Shown: positions 9,396-18,326 of the stretch, one piece after another
How the letters are laid out: each line of letters starts with the position of its first letter
Position numbering within the stretch: the first letter of the stretch is position 1
DNA from: Acidobacteriota bacterium
GTDB taxonomy: Bacteria > Acidobacteriota > Blastocatellia > UBA7656
NCBI GenBank assembly: GCA_040754075.1
Contig: JBFMDH010000007.1
Span: forward strand, 229,581 to 293,580
DNA length: 64,000 nucleotides
Direction: 5' to 3'
Made by a program: the position numbers and the translations under genes
Notes under the pieces: generated by a model
The model's database searches: none
What the model was told of the DNA's origin: nothing
The model's input: only the letters and a program-made list of their open reading frames with translations

Positions 9396-9995
9396 TTGAA
9401 ATTTCTCAACTTAGTGTTTGCAGTCGTTTTATGCGCCGCTGCCGCCTTCGCGCAAAGCGGTAAACCCGAGGTGCAGGCTTTTGGCGGCTTGCTCCCCGAT
9501 GAACGCGGCAACACCCGTGTGCTTTACTGGCACTCGGTTAAAAATGTTCCCCTCGGACAGTTTGCCATTGATTACGGTCGCCCGCTCTGGAAAAAAGCCT
9601 ATGACCTGGGATTTGACGCCACCACCAAAGGCAAAACCTGGCGTTTCGGTAACAATTTCTGGACAACCCTCGACACCGCGCTGCCTTTGAAAATCAACGG
9701 CAAAGATGTCGCGCCAGGATTTTATTATCTGGGACTGAGTCGTTCAGCCGATGGCGCAACCTGGAATCTGGTCTTCATTGACCCGGCAAAAGCCCGCCAA
9801 GCCGGACTCGATGCGTTTATGATTGATAAAGCGCCGGTTGAATTTTCGGTGCCGATTAAATTTGAAAAAGTAACTGATTCAATCGAAAAACTGACCGTCG
9901 TCTTACTCGCCTCAAAAGACAACATCAAAGACGTGACATTGAAAATCAACTGGGGAACCTTACAACTCACTGCCCCGATTCAAGTCATTATGTAG
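9396..9995 (+). CDS. Exported DUF2911 family protein
   Basis: 199 residues with a signal peptide (KFLNLVFAVVLCAAAAFAQ). The body matches DUF2911: IDYGRPLWKKA, KTWRFGNNFWTTLDT, LKINGKDVAPGFYYLGL and KINWGTLQLTAPI. The family is common in Acidobacteriota and Bacteroidetes; its function is not known. The start is TTG, supported by AGGAGG nine bases upstream. It sits on the plus strand between hisF and hisI and interrupts the histidine gene order. A strong terminator follows. Confidence 0.8.
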   Translation: MKFLNLVFAVVLCAAAAFAQSGKPEVQAFGGLLPDERGNTRVLYWHSVKNVPLGQFAIDYGRPLWKKAYDLGFDATTKGKTWRFGNNFWTTLDTALPLKINGKDVAPGFYYLGLSRSADGATWNLVFIDPAKARQAGLDAFMIDKAPVEFSVPIKFEKVTDSIEKLTVVLLASKDNIKDVTLKINWGTLQLTAPIQVIM

Positions 9996-10034
9996 TTGGC
10001 AACTGAAGGCAGGTTGGAGCTTTTGCTAAAAACA

Positions 10035-10075
10035 AAAGGCAAATGGTGAACGATAGGCTCTCACCATTTGCCTTT
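10035..10075 (+). terminator. Terminator after the DUF2911 gene
   Basis: Perfect 15-bp arms AAAGGCAAATGGTGA / TCACCATTTGCCTTT around an 11-base loop, 40 bases after the stop codon. Confidence 0.8.
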
Positions 10076-10114
10076 ATCATCTGAATCATCTACCCGACCA
10101 TCAATAAATCACTG

Positions 10115-10205
10115 TAGCGGTTTGCAAATAAGTTTACTCAGTCTTCGTTGAGAGAGCGGTCAAAGACTGCTTGGTCAACCTCAGTAAATCGTTTATAAAC
10201 CGCTA
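10115..10205. repeat. MITE-like inverted repeat, copy 2 (shortened)
   Basis: Termini TAGCGGTTTGCAAA and TTTATAAACCGCTA are inverted. Inside, TTTACTCA and GCGGTCAAAGACTGC match the arms of the copy at 4073-4195, but the central part is lost. It lies just after the end of hisF and before the DUF2911 terminator. Confidence 0.65.
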
Positions 10206-10239
10206 TAGGGTTATCAACGGCTGCCCGATGAATAATCAA

Positions 10240-11163
<924 letters not shown>

Positions 11164-11169
11164 AGTTGG

Positions 11170-11814
11170 TTATTCGGACTTTCTTGCAAAGAGATAGGCG
11201 CGGCGGCTTTGATATTCGACATCCGGGTAGGGGTCGCGTTCGATGACCTCTTCGATTTGAAATCCCGCAGATGAAAGATAGCCACTCACTTCATCAGCCG
11301 TGAACAGATAGAAATCGAGATTGATTGGATTCCCCCACAATTCTTCGACGTGCAACATCTCGTCGCCAACATGAAACGCCAGCAACAATCGTCCGCCGGG
11401 TTTTAACACACGATGCATTTCAAATAAAGCTTGCTGGACATCTCCACGCGATAAATTGACGATGGAATAAAATGCCACAAGTCCTGCAAAAGTATGGTCT
11501 GCAATCTCAAGCGCCAGCATATCGCCGGTTTGAAAATCGATTGCGGGATTTAATTTTCGCGCCTGCTCGATCATCGCGGGCGACAGGTCGATACCACAGA
11601 CGGTCACGCTTTGTTCAGATAAATACTTCGCGACGTGCCCCGGGCCGCATCCCAAATCACAGATCAGCCCTGAACCTTTTACCTCCTCGGCAAAGCGGTT
11701 CAGCAATTCGCGGTCGAGCGGTTTGTTGTCGAGTTCTTTGAATAAATGTTCGACATAAGTTTCGGCAAGGATGTCGTAACTGGTCTGTACAGCGTCGTGT
11801 TCTGGTTTATCCAT
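11170..11814 (-). CDS. Class I SAM-dependent methyltransferase within the his operon
   Basis: 214 residues. Motif I LICDLGCGPGHVAKYL, motif II CGIDLSPAMIEQA, and the post-motif HRVLKPGGRLLLAFHVGD define a Methyltransf_11/25-type small-molecule methyltransferase. The substrate cannot be read from sequence. It lies 13 bases after hisA and 6 bases before hisF, so it is co-transcribed with both. No methylation step exists in histidine synthesis. It may act on a histidine derivative or be unrelated to the pathway. Confidence 0.85.
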   Translation of the reverse strand: MDKPEHDAVQTSYDILAETYVEHLFKELDNKPLDRELLNRFAEEVKGSGLICDLGCGPGHVAKYLSEQSVTVCGIDLSPAMIEQARKLNPAIDFQTGDMLALEIADHTFAGLVAFYSIVNLSRGDVQQALFEMHRVLKPGGRLLLAFHVGDEMLHVEELWGNPINLDFYLFTADEVSGYLSSAGFQIEEVIERDPYPDVEYQSRRAYLFARKSE

Positions 11815-11827
11815 TGTTTGTGCCCTT

Positions 11828-12571
11828 CTACTCTATTGCCTCGGAAGCGGCTGCCAGCGCCGCTTTCAGGGTGAAGCGGTTTTCGTAAAGCGCTTTACCG
11901 ATAATCACCGAATCAACCCCATCGCTTTCAACTTCGCGCAACCGGCGAATGTCATCCAGTGTAGCAACCCCGCCCGAAGCCGTCACCTGCGCGCCGGAAA
12001 CTCTCGCCAGTTCTGCGGTCAGTTCGACATTCACGCCCGCTAATTTCCCATCGCGCGTGATGTCTGTGTAAATGATGCGCTCGACGCCTTCATCAGCCAT
12101 CTGTTTAGCAAGTGACATGGCGTCAACTGAGGTGGCTTCTGTCCACCCGCGAGTCGCCACTTCTCTACCCCGCGCATCAATGCCAACAACAATCGCATCG
12201 CCGAATTGTTTAACCGCCTGGCGCAAGATCTCAGGGTGTTCTACGGCAAGGGTTCCCAAAATAACAAACCGCGCCTTGAGGTTGGCAATCAGGTTTTCAA
12301 TATCGGCAAGTGACCGCACGCCGCCGCCGACTTCGACAGGCACAGAAATTTCTTTAGTGATTTGTTGAATGATTTTTTGATTGTCAGAAGTCGCGCCCAA
12401 AAACGCGCCATCAAGGTCAACGATGTGAATCAAGGTCGCGCCATCGCGTTCATAATTTCTCGCCACCTCGACCGGGTCGCGGTCATAAACTTTGGCGCTC
12501 GCTTCACGCCCTTCAACCAGACGAACACATCGTCCGTTTTTTAAATCTATTGCAGGTATGATTTTCATCAT
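11828..12571 (-). CDS. hisA: ProFAR isomerase
   Basis: 247 residues, normal length. Catalyses the Amadori rearrangement of ProFAR to PRFAR. The barrel shows catalytic Asp8 (IIPAIDLKNGRCVRL) and the second Asp in VVGIDARGREVATRGW, with phosphate loops EVGGGVRSL and ASGGVATLDD and IIGKALYE at the end. No insert is present, unlike its homologue HisF next door. It starts three bases after the hisH stop, which suggests translational coupling. Confidence 0.97.
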   Translation of the reverse strand: MMKIIPAIDLKNGRCVRLVEGREASAKVYDRDPVEVARNYERDGATLIHIVDLDGAFLGATSDNQKIIQQITKEISVPVEVGGGVRSLADIENLIANLKARFVILGTLAVEHPEILRQAVKQFGDAIVVGIDARGREVATRGWTEATSVDAMSLAKQMADEGVERIIYTDITRDGKLAGVNVELTAELARVSGAQVTASGGVATLDDIRRLREVESDGVDSVIIGKALYENRFTLKAALAAASEAIE

Positions 12572-12574
12572 TAT

Positions 12575-13261
12575 TTAATCATCAAGGCGACTCAGGAGGT
12601 CATCATATTTATTCATAACATCGAGAGATATTTCCAAAATTTTTGAGTCGATACTGGTAGGAGACATTGTTGCAAAGTTTTTAAGCAACCGCAGACCGGC
12701 GTCCTGACTTTTTTCAGGATGAAATTGTACGCCGCACACCAAGCCGCTTGCGCAAATCGACGGGTAGCGAATGCCGTATTCGGTCTTTGCCAAAACAATC
12801 GCTTCATCATCGGTTTCGATGTGATAGGAATGCACAAAATAAAAATAAGTGCCTGCGGTCAAGCCTTCGAGCAATGGATGCGGGCGCAAATCTTCAATCT
12901 GATTCCAACCGATTTGCGGCACGTGCAAGCCTTCGGGAAAACGCACCACACGCCCGCGCATCAAACCCAGACCTTCATGCACACCGAATTCATGCCCTTC
13001 ATCGAACATCAATTGCAAACCGACACATAAACCAATCAACGGCTTTTGTTGCCGGGCGGCATCCAAGACCAACTCGTCAAGCCCCGAAGCACGCAACCGA
13101 TTGGCACACTCGCCAAATGCGCCGACACCGGGCAGCACCAGTTTTTCGGCTTCGCGAATCAATCCTTTATCGCTGGTCACACGGGCATCTGCGCCGACCG
13201 CCTGAAAAGCTTTTTCGACGCTTCGCAAATTACCAACTCCGTAATCAATTATCGCTATCAT
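12575..13261 (-). CDS. hisH: Imidazole glycerol phosphate synthase glutaminase subunit
   Basis: 228 residues. A class I glutamine amidotransferase that feeds ammonia to HisF. Nucleophile Cys lies in PLIGLCVGLQLMF and the His/Glu pair in VQFHPEKSQD. The oxyanion strand LPGVGAFGECANRL is present. It is about 20 residues longer than usual because of a C-terminal tail after LLKNFATM. It is preceded by a 73-base gap from hisB that holds repeat-derived sequence. Confidence 0.96.
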   Translation of the reverse strand: MIAIIDYGVGNLRSVEKAFQAVGADARVTSDKGLIREAEKLVLPGVGAFGECANRLRASGLDELVLDAARQQKPLIGLCVGLQLMFDEGHEFGVHEGLGLMRGRVVRFPEGLHVPQIGWNQIEDLRPHPLLEGLTAGTYFYFVHSYHIETDDEAIVLAKTEYGIRYPSICASGLVCGVQFHPEKSQDAGLRLLKNFATMSPTSIDSKILEISLDVMNKYDDLLSRLDD

Positions 13262-13278
13262 AACTGGTAGTCGGCAGC

Positions 13279-13334
13279 CAGTAGTCGGTAGTCGGCAATA
13301 ACTCTTACATCAATCAACTGACTACCGGCTACTG
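13279..13334. repeat. GTAGTCG heptamer repeat forming a hairpin between hisB and hisH
   Basis: Units GTAGTCG-GCAGCCA-GTAGTCG-GTAGTCG begin at about 13267. CAGTAGTCGGTAGTC (13279-13293) pairs with GACTACCGGCTACTG (13320-13334) with one mismatch. It lies directly after the hisB stop codon, inside the operon. Confidence 0.7.
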
Positions 13335-13925
13335 CTAGAGTGTTCCTTTCGTGGACATCACGCCGCTGATGCGTTCGGAAATTCGCGTCGCTTCGGCAAG
13401 CGCGCGGGCGGCGGATTTAAACACCGCTTCGATGATGTGATGTTGATTTGCGCCATACAGAACTTCGATGTGCAGGTTGCATTTCAATTCACCGGCAAAC
13501 GACCGCCAGAAATGCTCGACCAGTTCAACCGATAAATCGCCAATGCGTTCGCGGGTGTTTTGTACACGGTAAACAAAAAATGCCCGCCCGCTTAAATCCA
13601 CCACGGCTCGCGCCAAGGTCTCGTCCATCGGCACATAAGCCGCGCCATATCGCGCGATGCCTTGTTTATCACCGATGGCTGCCGTAAAGCTTTGTCCCAG
13701 AGTGATGCCGATGTCTTCGATGGAATGATGGTCGTCGATGTGCAAATCGCCTTCGCAAGTTACCTCAAGGTCAAACAACCCGTGACGCGCAAAGAGTTCA
13801 AGCATGTGGTCAAGAAAGCCGACACCGGTTTTGACATTGGCTTGCCCGCTACCATCGACATTGATTTTCACAACAACATCGGTCTCTTTTGTGGTGCGGC
13901 GATTTTCTCCAACTCTAGTCATCAT
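13335..13925 (-). CDS. hisB: Imidazoleglycerol-phosphate dehydratase
   Basis: 196 residues, the monofunctional form without the histidinol-phosphatase domain found in enterobacteria. Manganese-binding motifs are DHMLELFARHG, DDHHSIEDIG and the later HHIIEAVFKSAARAL. It carries out the sixth step of the pathway. Its ATGATG start overlaps the TGA of the upstream short ORF (AAATGATGA), so the two are translationally coupled. Confidence 0.96.
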   Translation of the reverse strand: MMTRVGENRRTTKETDVVVKINVDGSGQANVKTGVGFLDHMLELFARHGLFDLEVTCEGDLHIDDHHSIEDIGITLGQSFTAAIGDKQGIARYGAAYVPMDETLARAVVDLSGRAFFVYRVQNTRERIGDLSVELVEHFWRSFAGELKCNLHIEVLYGANQHHIIEAVFKSAARALAEATRISERISGVMSTKGTL

Positions 13926-14149
13926 TTCACCTTCGATACAGGTTGGTCATCTGCAACTTGTTCCTCTATTATTTCTAAACCCAACTGCTTGACTACAAAT
14001 GCCGGTAAAACGGAACGTACCGCGCTTGTGTCAATCAAAGCATCCGCTTCGTAACTTTGCACTTTTTCAGGCGCGAGTTGTCCACGGCGAACCAGCGTCT
14101 CATCCGTTGCATTTGTGAATTGTGTTTTCACTCTTACTTCTCCCATCAT
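13922..14149 (-). CDS. Short retropepsin-like (clan AA aspartic protease) ORF, probably truncated
   Basis: 75 residues from the ATGATG at 14149, supported by CGGAG eight bases upstream; an ATG at 14182 lacks a ribosome site. The sequence MGEVRVKTQFTNATDE, SYEADALIDTSAVRSVLP and FVVKQLGLE resembles the N-terminal half of small clan AA aspartic proteases. The catalytic D-T-G reads DTS, which some retropepsins tolerate. The usual C-terminal half with the flap and hydrophobic-hydrophobic-Gly motif is missing. It ends in overlap with hisB. It may be a remnant or a small antitoxin-like protein. Activity is doubtful. Confidence 0.6.
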   Translation of the reverse strand: MMGEVRVKTQFTNATDETLVRRGQLAPEKVQSYEADALIDTSAVRSVLPAFVVKQLGLEIIEEQVADDQPVSKVK

Positions 14150-14191
14150 TTTCAAAACTCCGTTTCCTTTAACGAATGACATTTAATCTTA

Positions 14192-16696
14192 CTACAAGCT
14201 CGATTTCATCACTTCTTTAAGCGCAGTAAGCAATCGCTGATTCTCGTCAGGCGTACCCACCGATATTCTTACATAATCCGCGAGCATTGGATATTTGCTC
14301 ACATCGCGCACCAGAATGTCATGTTCCAGAAGCGCTTCAAAAAGTTCTTTCGGTTTTATGGCGGTTTTTACCACGATGAAATTCGCCTGTGATGGAACCG
14401 GCGTTAAGCCTTCGATAGTCGCTAACTCGGCAAACAGGCGTTCACGTTCATTGATAATTTTATCAATCGTCGGTTGAATCAACTCGAAATGTTCGCAGGC
14501 AACTTCGGCAGCCGTAGCCGAAAAGAAATTCAAATTATAAGGCAGCGTCGCTTTATGAATTTCGGTTGCGAGTTCCGGTGAAGTGAGTAAATACCCGACG
14601 CGAAGCCCTGCCATCGCCATCGCTTTGGAAAAAGTCCTGAGCACAATTAAATTGGGCAATTCTTCAAGCAGCGGCACCACGGTTTTGCCTGAGAACTCCT
14701 GATACGCTTCATCGACGACAACCAGCCCGTTGAAATTTTTTGCGAGGTACAGTAAATCCGCTTCATCAACCCGCGAACCCGTCGGGTTATTGGGCGAACA
14801 GAGAATCATCACATCCACATCTTTCGATGCGCGATAAATCGCCTCAATATCGAATTGCAACTGATCATCCAACGGCACACTGATTACTTCGCCGCCCATC
14901 ACTGTGACGATTTGCCGGTAAAGCGTAAAGGTCGGTTCGCAAAGCAACACGCGGGTTCCCTGCCTGACCGATACCATCAAAATCGCCTGAATCAATTCAT
15001 TCGAGCCATTCCCGGCAAGCGTGCCCTCAGCTTTCCAACCGGCATGTTGGGCAAGCGTTTCCAGCAATTTCGCGGGAACGAAATCGGGATAGCGCGACCA
15101 GGCTCTTGCTTGTAATCGCTGTTCGACTTCGCGTTTGATTTCAGCGGGCATATCATAGGGATTTTCATTTTGATTCAACTTCGTGGTTGCCCGGTACGGC
15201 GCAAGCGTATAGGCGGTGATGGCGCGCACCGCCGGTTTAATTTTATCAATTGCAGATTGCGGAGTATGCAATTGCGGATTGCGGATTGCGGATTGCGGAT
15301 TTGCAGATTCGGTTAAGGGCGATTCTTGTTCTTGATTGGCAAATTGTGACGCTGCGCTTTGCGAACTCTCTGTCGAATCAATCCGCAATCCGCAATCCGC
15401 AGGAGGCTTAAGCCTGCCCCGCAATGTGATGGCTTGCTTGTGCGCCGTGAGTCCTTCGGCATCTGCCATTGCGGCAATCGCTTCGCCGTTTTGTTTAATC
15501 GCCGATTCAGTGTACTCGATGACCGATTGACGTTTGACGAAATCATAGACCCCGAGCGGCGATGAAAAACGCGCCGTGCCAACGGTTGGTAAAACATGAT
15601 TGGGTCCTGCGAAATAATCGCCGACGGGTTCAGATGACCACGCGCCATAAAATATCGCTCCGGCATTTTCGATTAAGGCGGCGGCGCTTTCGTTATCTGC
15701 GGTCATCAGTTCAAGATGTTCGGGCGCAAGTTGATTAATCAGTTCACAACCTTCGGCAAGCGAATCGACCACGAAAATTGCGCCGTAATTGTTGATGGAG
15801 GCGGAAGCGATTTCGCATCGTTCGAGTTCGGCAAGTTGCCGGGCGATTTCCTGTTCGACTTCATGGGCAAGCGCAAGGCTCGTGGTCACGCAGATAGCCG
15901 AGGCGGCTTCGTCGTGTTCGGCTTGCGCCAGTAAATCCGCTGCCACGAATTTCGGATTCGCACTATCGTCAGCAAGCACCACGACTTCGCTTGGTCCCGC
16001 GATGGAATCGATGCCAACGCTGCCGTAAACCAGTTTTTTAGCGATGGCAACATAAACATTGCCGGGACCTGTAATTTTATCGACGCGAGCGATGGATTCA
16101 GTACCGTAAGCGAGAGCCGCAATCGCCTGTGCGCCGCCGACGCGATAGACTTCCGAAATCCCCAGCGCATCAATTACCGCAGCGACATTGGCATTTTCCT
16201 CAAAGGTGGCGGGCGGCGTGGCAATCGCAAGTCGTCGAACCCCCGCGACCTGTGCGGGCACGACGTTCATGACGACAGATGACGGATAAGCGGCGCGACC
16301 GCCGGGAACATATAGACCGGCTGCGGCAATCGGCAAAATGCGTTGACCGAGTTTGGAACCTTCCGGGGTGGTGATGTGCCAATCGTGTTCTTTCTGATGC
16401 TGGTGAAAGGTTCTGACGTTTTCAATCGCCTGTTGAAAAGCGGCAACGGTTTTTGCATAAGCTTTTGCGGCTGCCTGTTTGATGAATTCCGGTTCAACAC
16501 GCAAGGTCGCAGGCGTCAGTTCGCGGTTATCGAATTTTTTAGTGAAATAGATTAACGCCTCATCGCCGCCGCTTCGCACCCCGTCAACGATTTCAGTTAC
16601 GCGAGCCACCAGTTCAGGATTCAATTGCAGCGCCCGTGATTGAATGCGCGCCAGTGTCGGATTCGCTTGATTCGATTGGTAATTGACGATTTCCAT
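14192..16696 (-). CDS. hisDC: Histidinol dehydrogenase - histidinol-phosphate aminotransferase fusion
   Basis: 834 residues in one frame. Residues 1 to about 427 are HisD: GRAAYPSSVVMN, ITGPGNVYVAIAKK, QAEHDEAA, the catalytic QLAPEHLEL and GPNHVLPT. Residues about 485-834 are HisC, a PLP aminotransferase: NQNENPYD, SPNNPTGSR, VVDEAYQEF and the PLP lysine in RTFSKAMAMAGLRVGY. Between them lies a linker of about 57 residues (RLKPPADCGLR, NPQSAIRNPQ) encoded by heptamer repeats. hisD and hisC are normally separate neighbours. The two activities are not consecutive steps but share histidinol-type substrates. The frame is intact, so both domains probably work. Confidence 0.95.
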   Translation of the reverse strand: MEIVNYQSNQANPTLARIQSRALQLNPELVARVTEIVDGVRSGGDEALIYFTKKFDNRELTPATLRVEPEFIKQAAAKAYAKTVAAFQQAIENVRTFHQHQKEHDWHITTPEGSKLGQRILPIAAAGLYVPGGRAAYPSSVVMNVVPAQVAGVRRLAIATPPATFEENANVAAVIDALGISEVYRVGGAQAIAALAYGTESIARVDKITGPGNVYVAIAKKLVYGSVGIDSIAGPSEVVVLADDSANPKFVAADLLAQAEHDEAASAICVTTSLALAHEVEQEIARQLAELERCEIASASINNYGAIFVVDSLAEGCELINQLAPEHLELMTADNESAAALIENAGAIFYGAWSSEPVGDYFAGPNHVLPTVGTARFSSPLGVYDFVKRQSVIEYTESAIKQNGEAIAAMADAEGLTAHKQAITLRGRLKPPADCGLRIDSTESSQSAASQFANQEQESPLTESANPQSAIRNPQLHTPQSAIDKIKPAVRAITAYTLAPYRATTKLNQNENPYDMPAEIKREVEQRLQARAWSRYPDFVPAKLLETLAQHAGWKAEGTLAGNGSNELIQAILMVSVRQGTRVLLCEPTFTLYRQIVTVMGGEVISVPLDDQLQFDIEAIYRASKDVDVMILCSPNNPTGSRVDEADLLYLAKNFNGLVVVDEAYQEFSGKTVVPLLEELPNLIVLRTFSKAMAMAGLRVGYLLTSPELATEIHKATLPYNLNFFSATAAEVACEHFELIQPTIDKIINERERLFAELATIEGLTPVPSQANFIVVKTAIKPKELFEALLEHDILVRDVSKYPMLADYVRISVGTPDENQRLLTALKEVMKSSL
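15255..15420. repeat. Heptamer repeats and 40-bp composite element forming the hisD-hisC linker
   Basis: Plus strand has four tandem ATTGCGG units at about 15272-15299 and the opposite orientation, three CAATCCG units, at about 15379-15399. The latter runs into a palindromic core GCAGGAGGCTTAAGCCTGC ending at 15417. The two arrays are inverted and could pair. The core plus flanks matches the element in hisF at 37 of 40 bases. Confidence 0.85.
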
Positions 16697-16874
16697 GAAT
16701 TTTCACTCGAATAGAAAATTGGATTTTAACGAGGCAGGCTCATTTATGCGAGTAAGGATTAGCTGACGGGTTGAATAAAATCACTCCCCCTTTTTTTCAT
16801 TACAACCCAAAGGCTTTGCTCAGGAATCATAAAATTGTTCATCAACGAACAATTTATCAGGAGGATTTTTAAGG

Positions 16875-17489
16875 ATGCGTGTGTTGGAGTGTGCCCGAAA
16901 GCAATTCAATAAAGAATGGCAGATAGCCCTGGCAATCCTTTTCAGTTTATTTATCGGTGGCGTTGCCAGTGCCAAACCTGCAAACAATTTTTCAGCGATT
17001 CAAATCAAAAATTTCGGACAAATGGATGAGCGATTTTATCGTGGCGCTCAACCGAAACAGAAAGATTACCAATCGCTTGCCGCCCTCGGAATCAATACCG
17101 TCATTGACCTGCGTGATGACCCGGTCAGCTACGAAAAAAGCGCCGCTGAATCGCTCGGTTTAAAATATGTCAACATTCCGATGAGCGATAGCCGCTATCC
17201 GAGCGAAGCGCAAATCGAACAATTTTTGAAACTGGTTAATGACCCGACTACCGGAAAATTCTATGTTCACTGCGCGGGCGGTCGCCATCGCACGGGAGTC
17301 ATCGGCGCGGTCTATCGTTATAATTTTTACAATTGGAATTACGACCAGGTTTACAAAGAGATGAAAGATTACGACTTTTATACACGCTGGGGACACGGCG
17401 CGATGAAAGATTATGTGCAGGATTATTGGCAGCGTATACAGACCGGCGCTGTGCATACGCTTGTAAGTCATAATGAAATTTCTTTCTAA
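16875..17489 (+). CDS. Exported dual-specificity-type tyrosine phosphatase
   Basis: 204 residues. An N-terminal hydrophobic segment (LAILFSLFIGGVASA) reads as a signal peptide. The signature HCAGGRHRTG fits HCx5R with Cys as nucleophile, and the general-acid loop is probably around PMSDSRYPS. FYRGAQPKQKDYQSLAALGINTVIDLRDD is typical of DSP-like bacterial phosphatases. CAGGAGG supports the ATG. It lies on the opposite strand between hisG and hisD-hisC. The substrate is unknown; a phosphoprotein or phosphoinositide-like compound outside the cytoplasm is possible. Confidence 0.85.
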   Translation: MRVLECARKQFNKEWQIALAILFSLFIGGVASAKPANNFSAIQIKNFGQMDERFYRGAQPKQKDYQSLAALGINTVIDLRDDPVSYEKSAAESLGLKYVNIPMSDSRYPSEAQIEQFLKLVNDPTTGKFYVHCAGGRHRTGVIGAVYRYNFYNWNYDQVYKEMKDYDFYTRWGHGAMKDYVQDYWQRIQTGAVHTLVSHNEISF

Positions 17490-17589
17490 ACCGGAAACCA
17501 AGATATTGGCACACTCAAGGTTGCGAGAATACCCATAAACAAGGCTTCATCACAATATGGAGTGTGCCAGGCTCCTGCATTCCGGTTTA
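17487..17589. repeat. Nested inverted repeat between convergent genes
   Basis: Outer arms TAAACCGGAA / TTCCGGTTTA and inner arms TTGGCACACTC / GAGTGTGCCA, separated by about 43 bases. It starts in the last codons of the phosphatase gene and ends before hisG. It may be a terminator or a small mobile repeat. Confidence 0.5.
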
Positions 17590-17651
17590 GGCGGTGACCG
17601 AAGTGGCAATTTGGAAGAATAATTTCAGGCGGACTGAAATCGGGGAGCAAA

Positions 17652-18296
17652 TTAAATCGAAGGTTGTAAGCCCTGACGAAGCGTGTTGATTAACCCGGCA
17701 ACCGCTGCACGTTTCAAATGATAACTGGCACGATTGATAATCAACCGGGCAGTCGATTCGGCTATCGTGTCCATCACCACCAGACCATTTTCTTTTAAGG
17801 TGCGCCCGGTTTCGACTAAATCGACAATGTGGTCGGAAAGTCCGAGCACCGGCGCAAGTTCGATTGAACCCGACAGCGTTATCAATTCCACAGGCACGCC
17901 GCGTTGTTGAAAATAATCGGCGGTAATGCGTGGATACTTGGTGGCAACCCGCGCCGTCGCCAGCAGGTTATAACCCCGTTCGGCGGTTTCTTGTTTTCCG
18001 GCTACCACCAGACGACATGCCCCGAAGCCCAAATCGAGCGGCTCGTGAACGTCGGCTGCCGATTCCATCAATACATCGCGTCCGCAAATGCCTGCGTCGG
18101 CGACACCGTATTCAACATAGACCGGAACATCTGTGGGTTTGACCAGAATAAAATGATACTGTCCGGTTTCATCGCTGATTAATAATTTGCGTGAATTCAG
18201 CGATGCCTCGGAAACCCCGATACCCACCCGCGAAAAAACCGCAAGCGCCGTATCCTGTAATCGTCCTTTGGCAAGCGCGATAGTCAGTTGTGTCAT
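17652..18296 (-). CDS. hisG: ATP phosphoribosyltransferase, short form
   Basis: 214 residues, the short HisG that lacks the C-terminal regulatory domain and needs HisZ. First committed step, ATP plus PRPP to PR-ATP. Motifs are LTIALAKGRLQDTALAVF, EYGVADAGICGRDVL, LATKYP-type ATARVATKYPRIT, the PRPP-binding region around LSGSIELAPVLGLSDHIVDLVETGRTL, and the closing AVAGLINTL. It follows hisZ by 30 bases in the same operon. Histidine feedback probably acts through HisZ. Confidence 0.96.
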   Translation of the reverse strand: MTQLTIALAKGRLQDTALAVFSRVGIGVSEASLNSRKLLISDETGQYHFILVKPTDVPVYVEYGVADAGICGRDVLMESAADVHEPLDLGFGACRLVVAGKQETAERGYNLLATARVATKYPRITADYFQQRGVPVELITLSGSIELAPVLGLSDHIVDLVETGRTLKENGLVVMDTIAESTARLIINRASYHLKRAAVAGLINTLRQGLQPSI

Positions 18297-18326
18297 ATCT
18301 GTAAAGCAAGTGACAGTCGAATTGGT

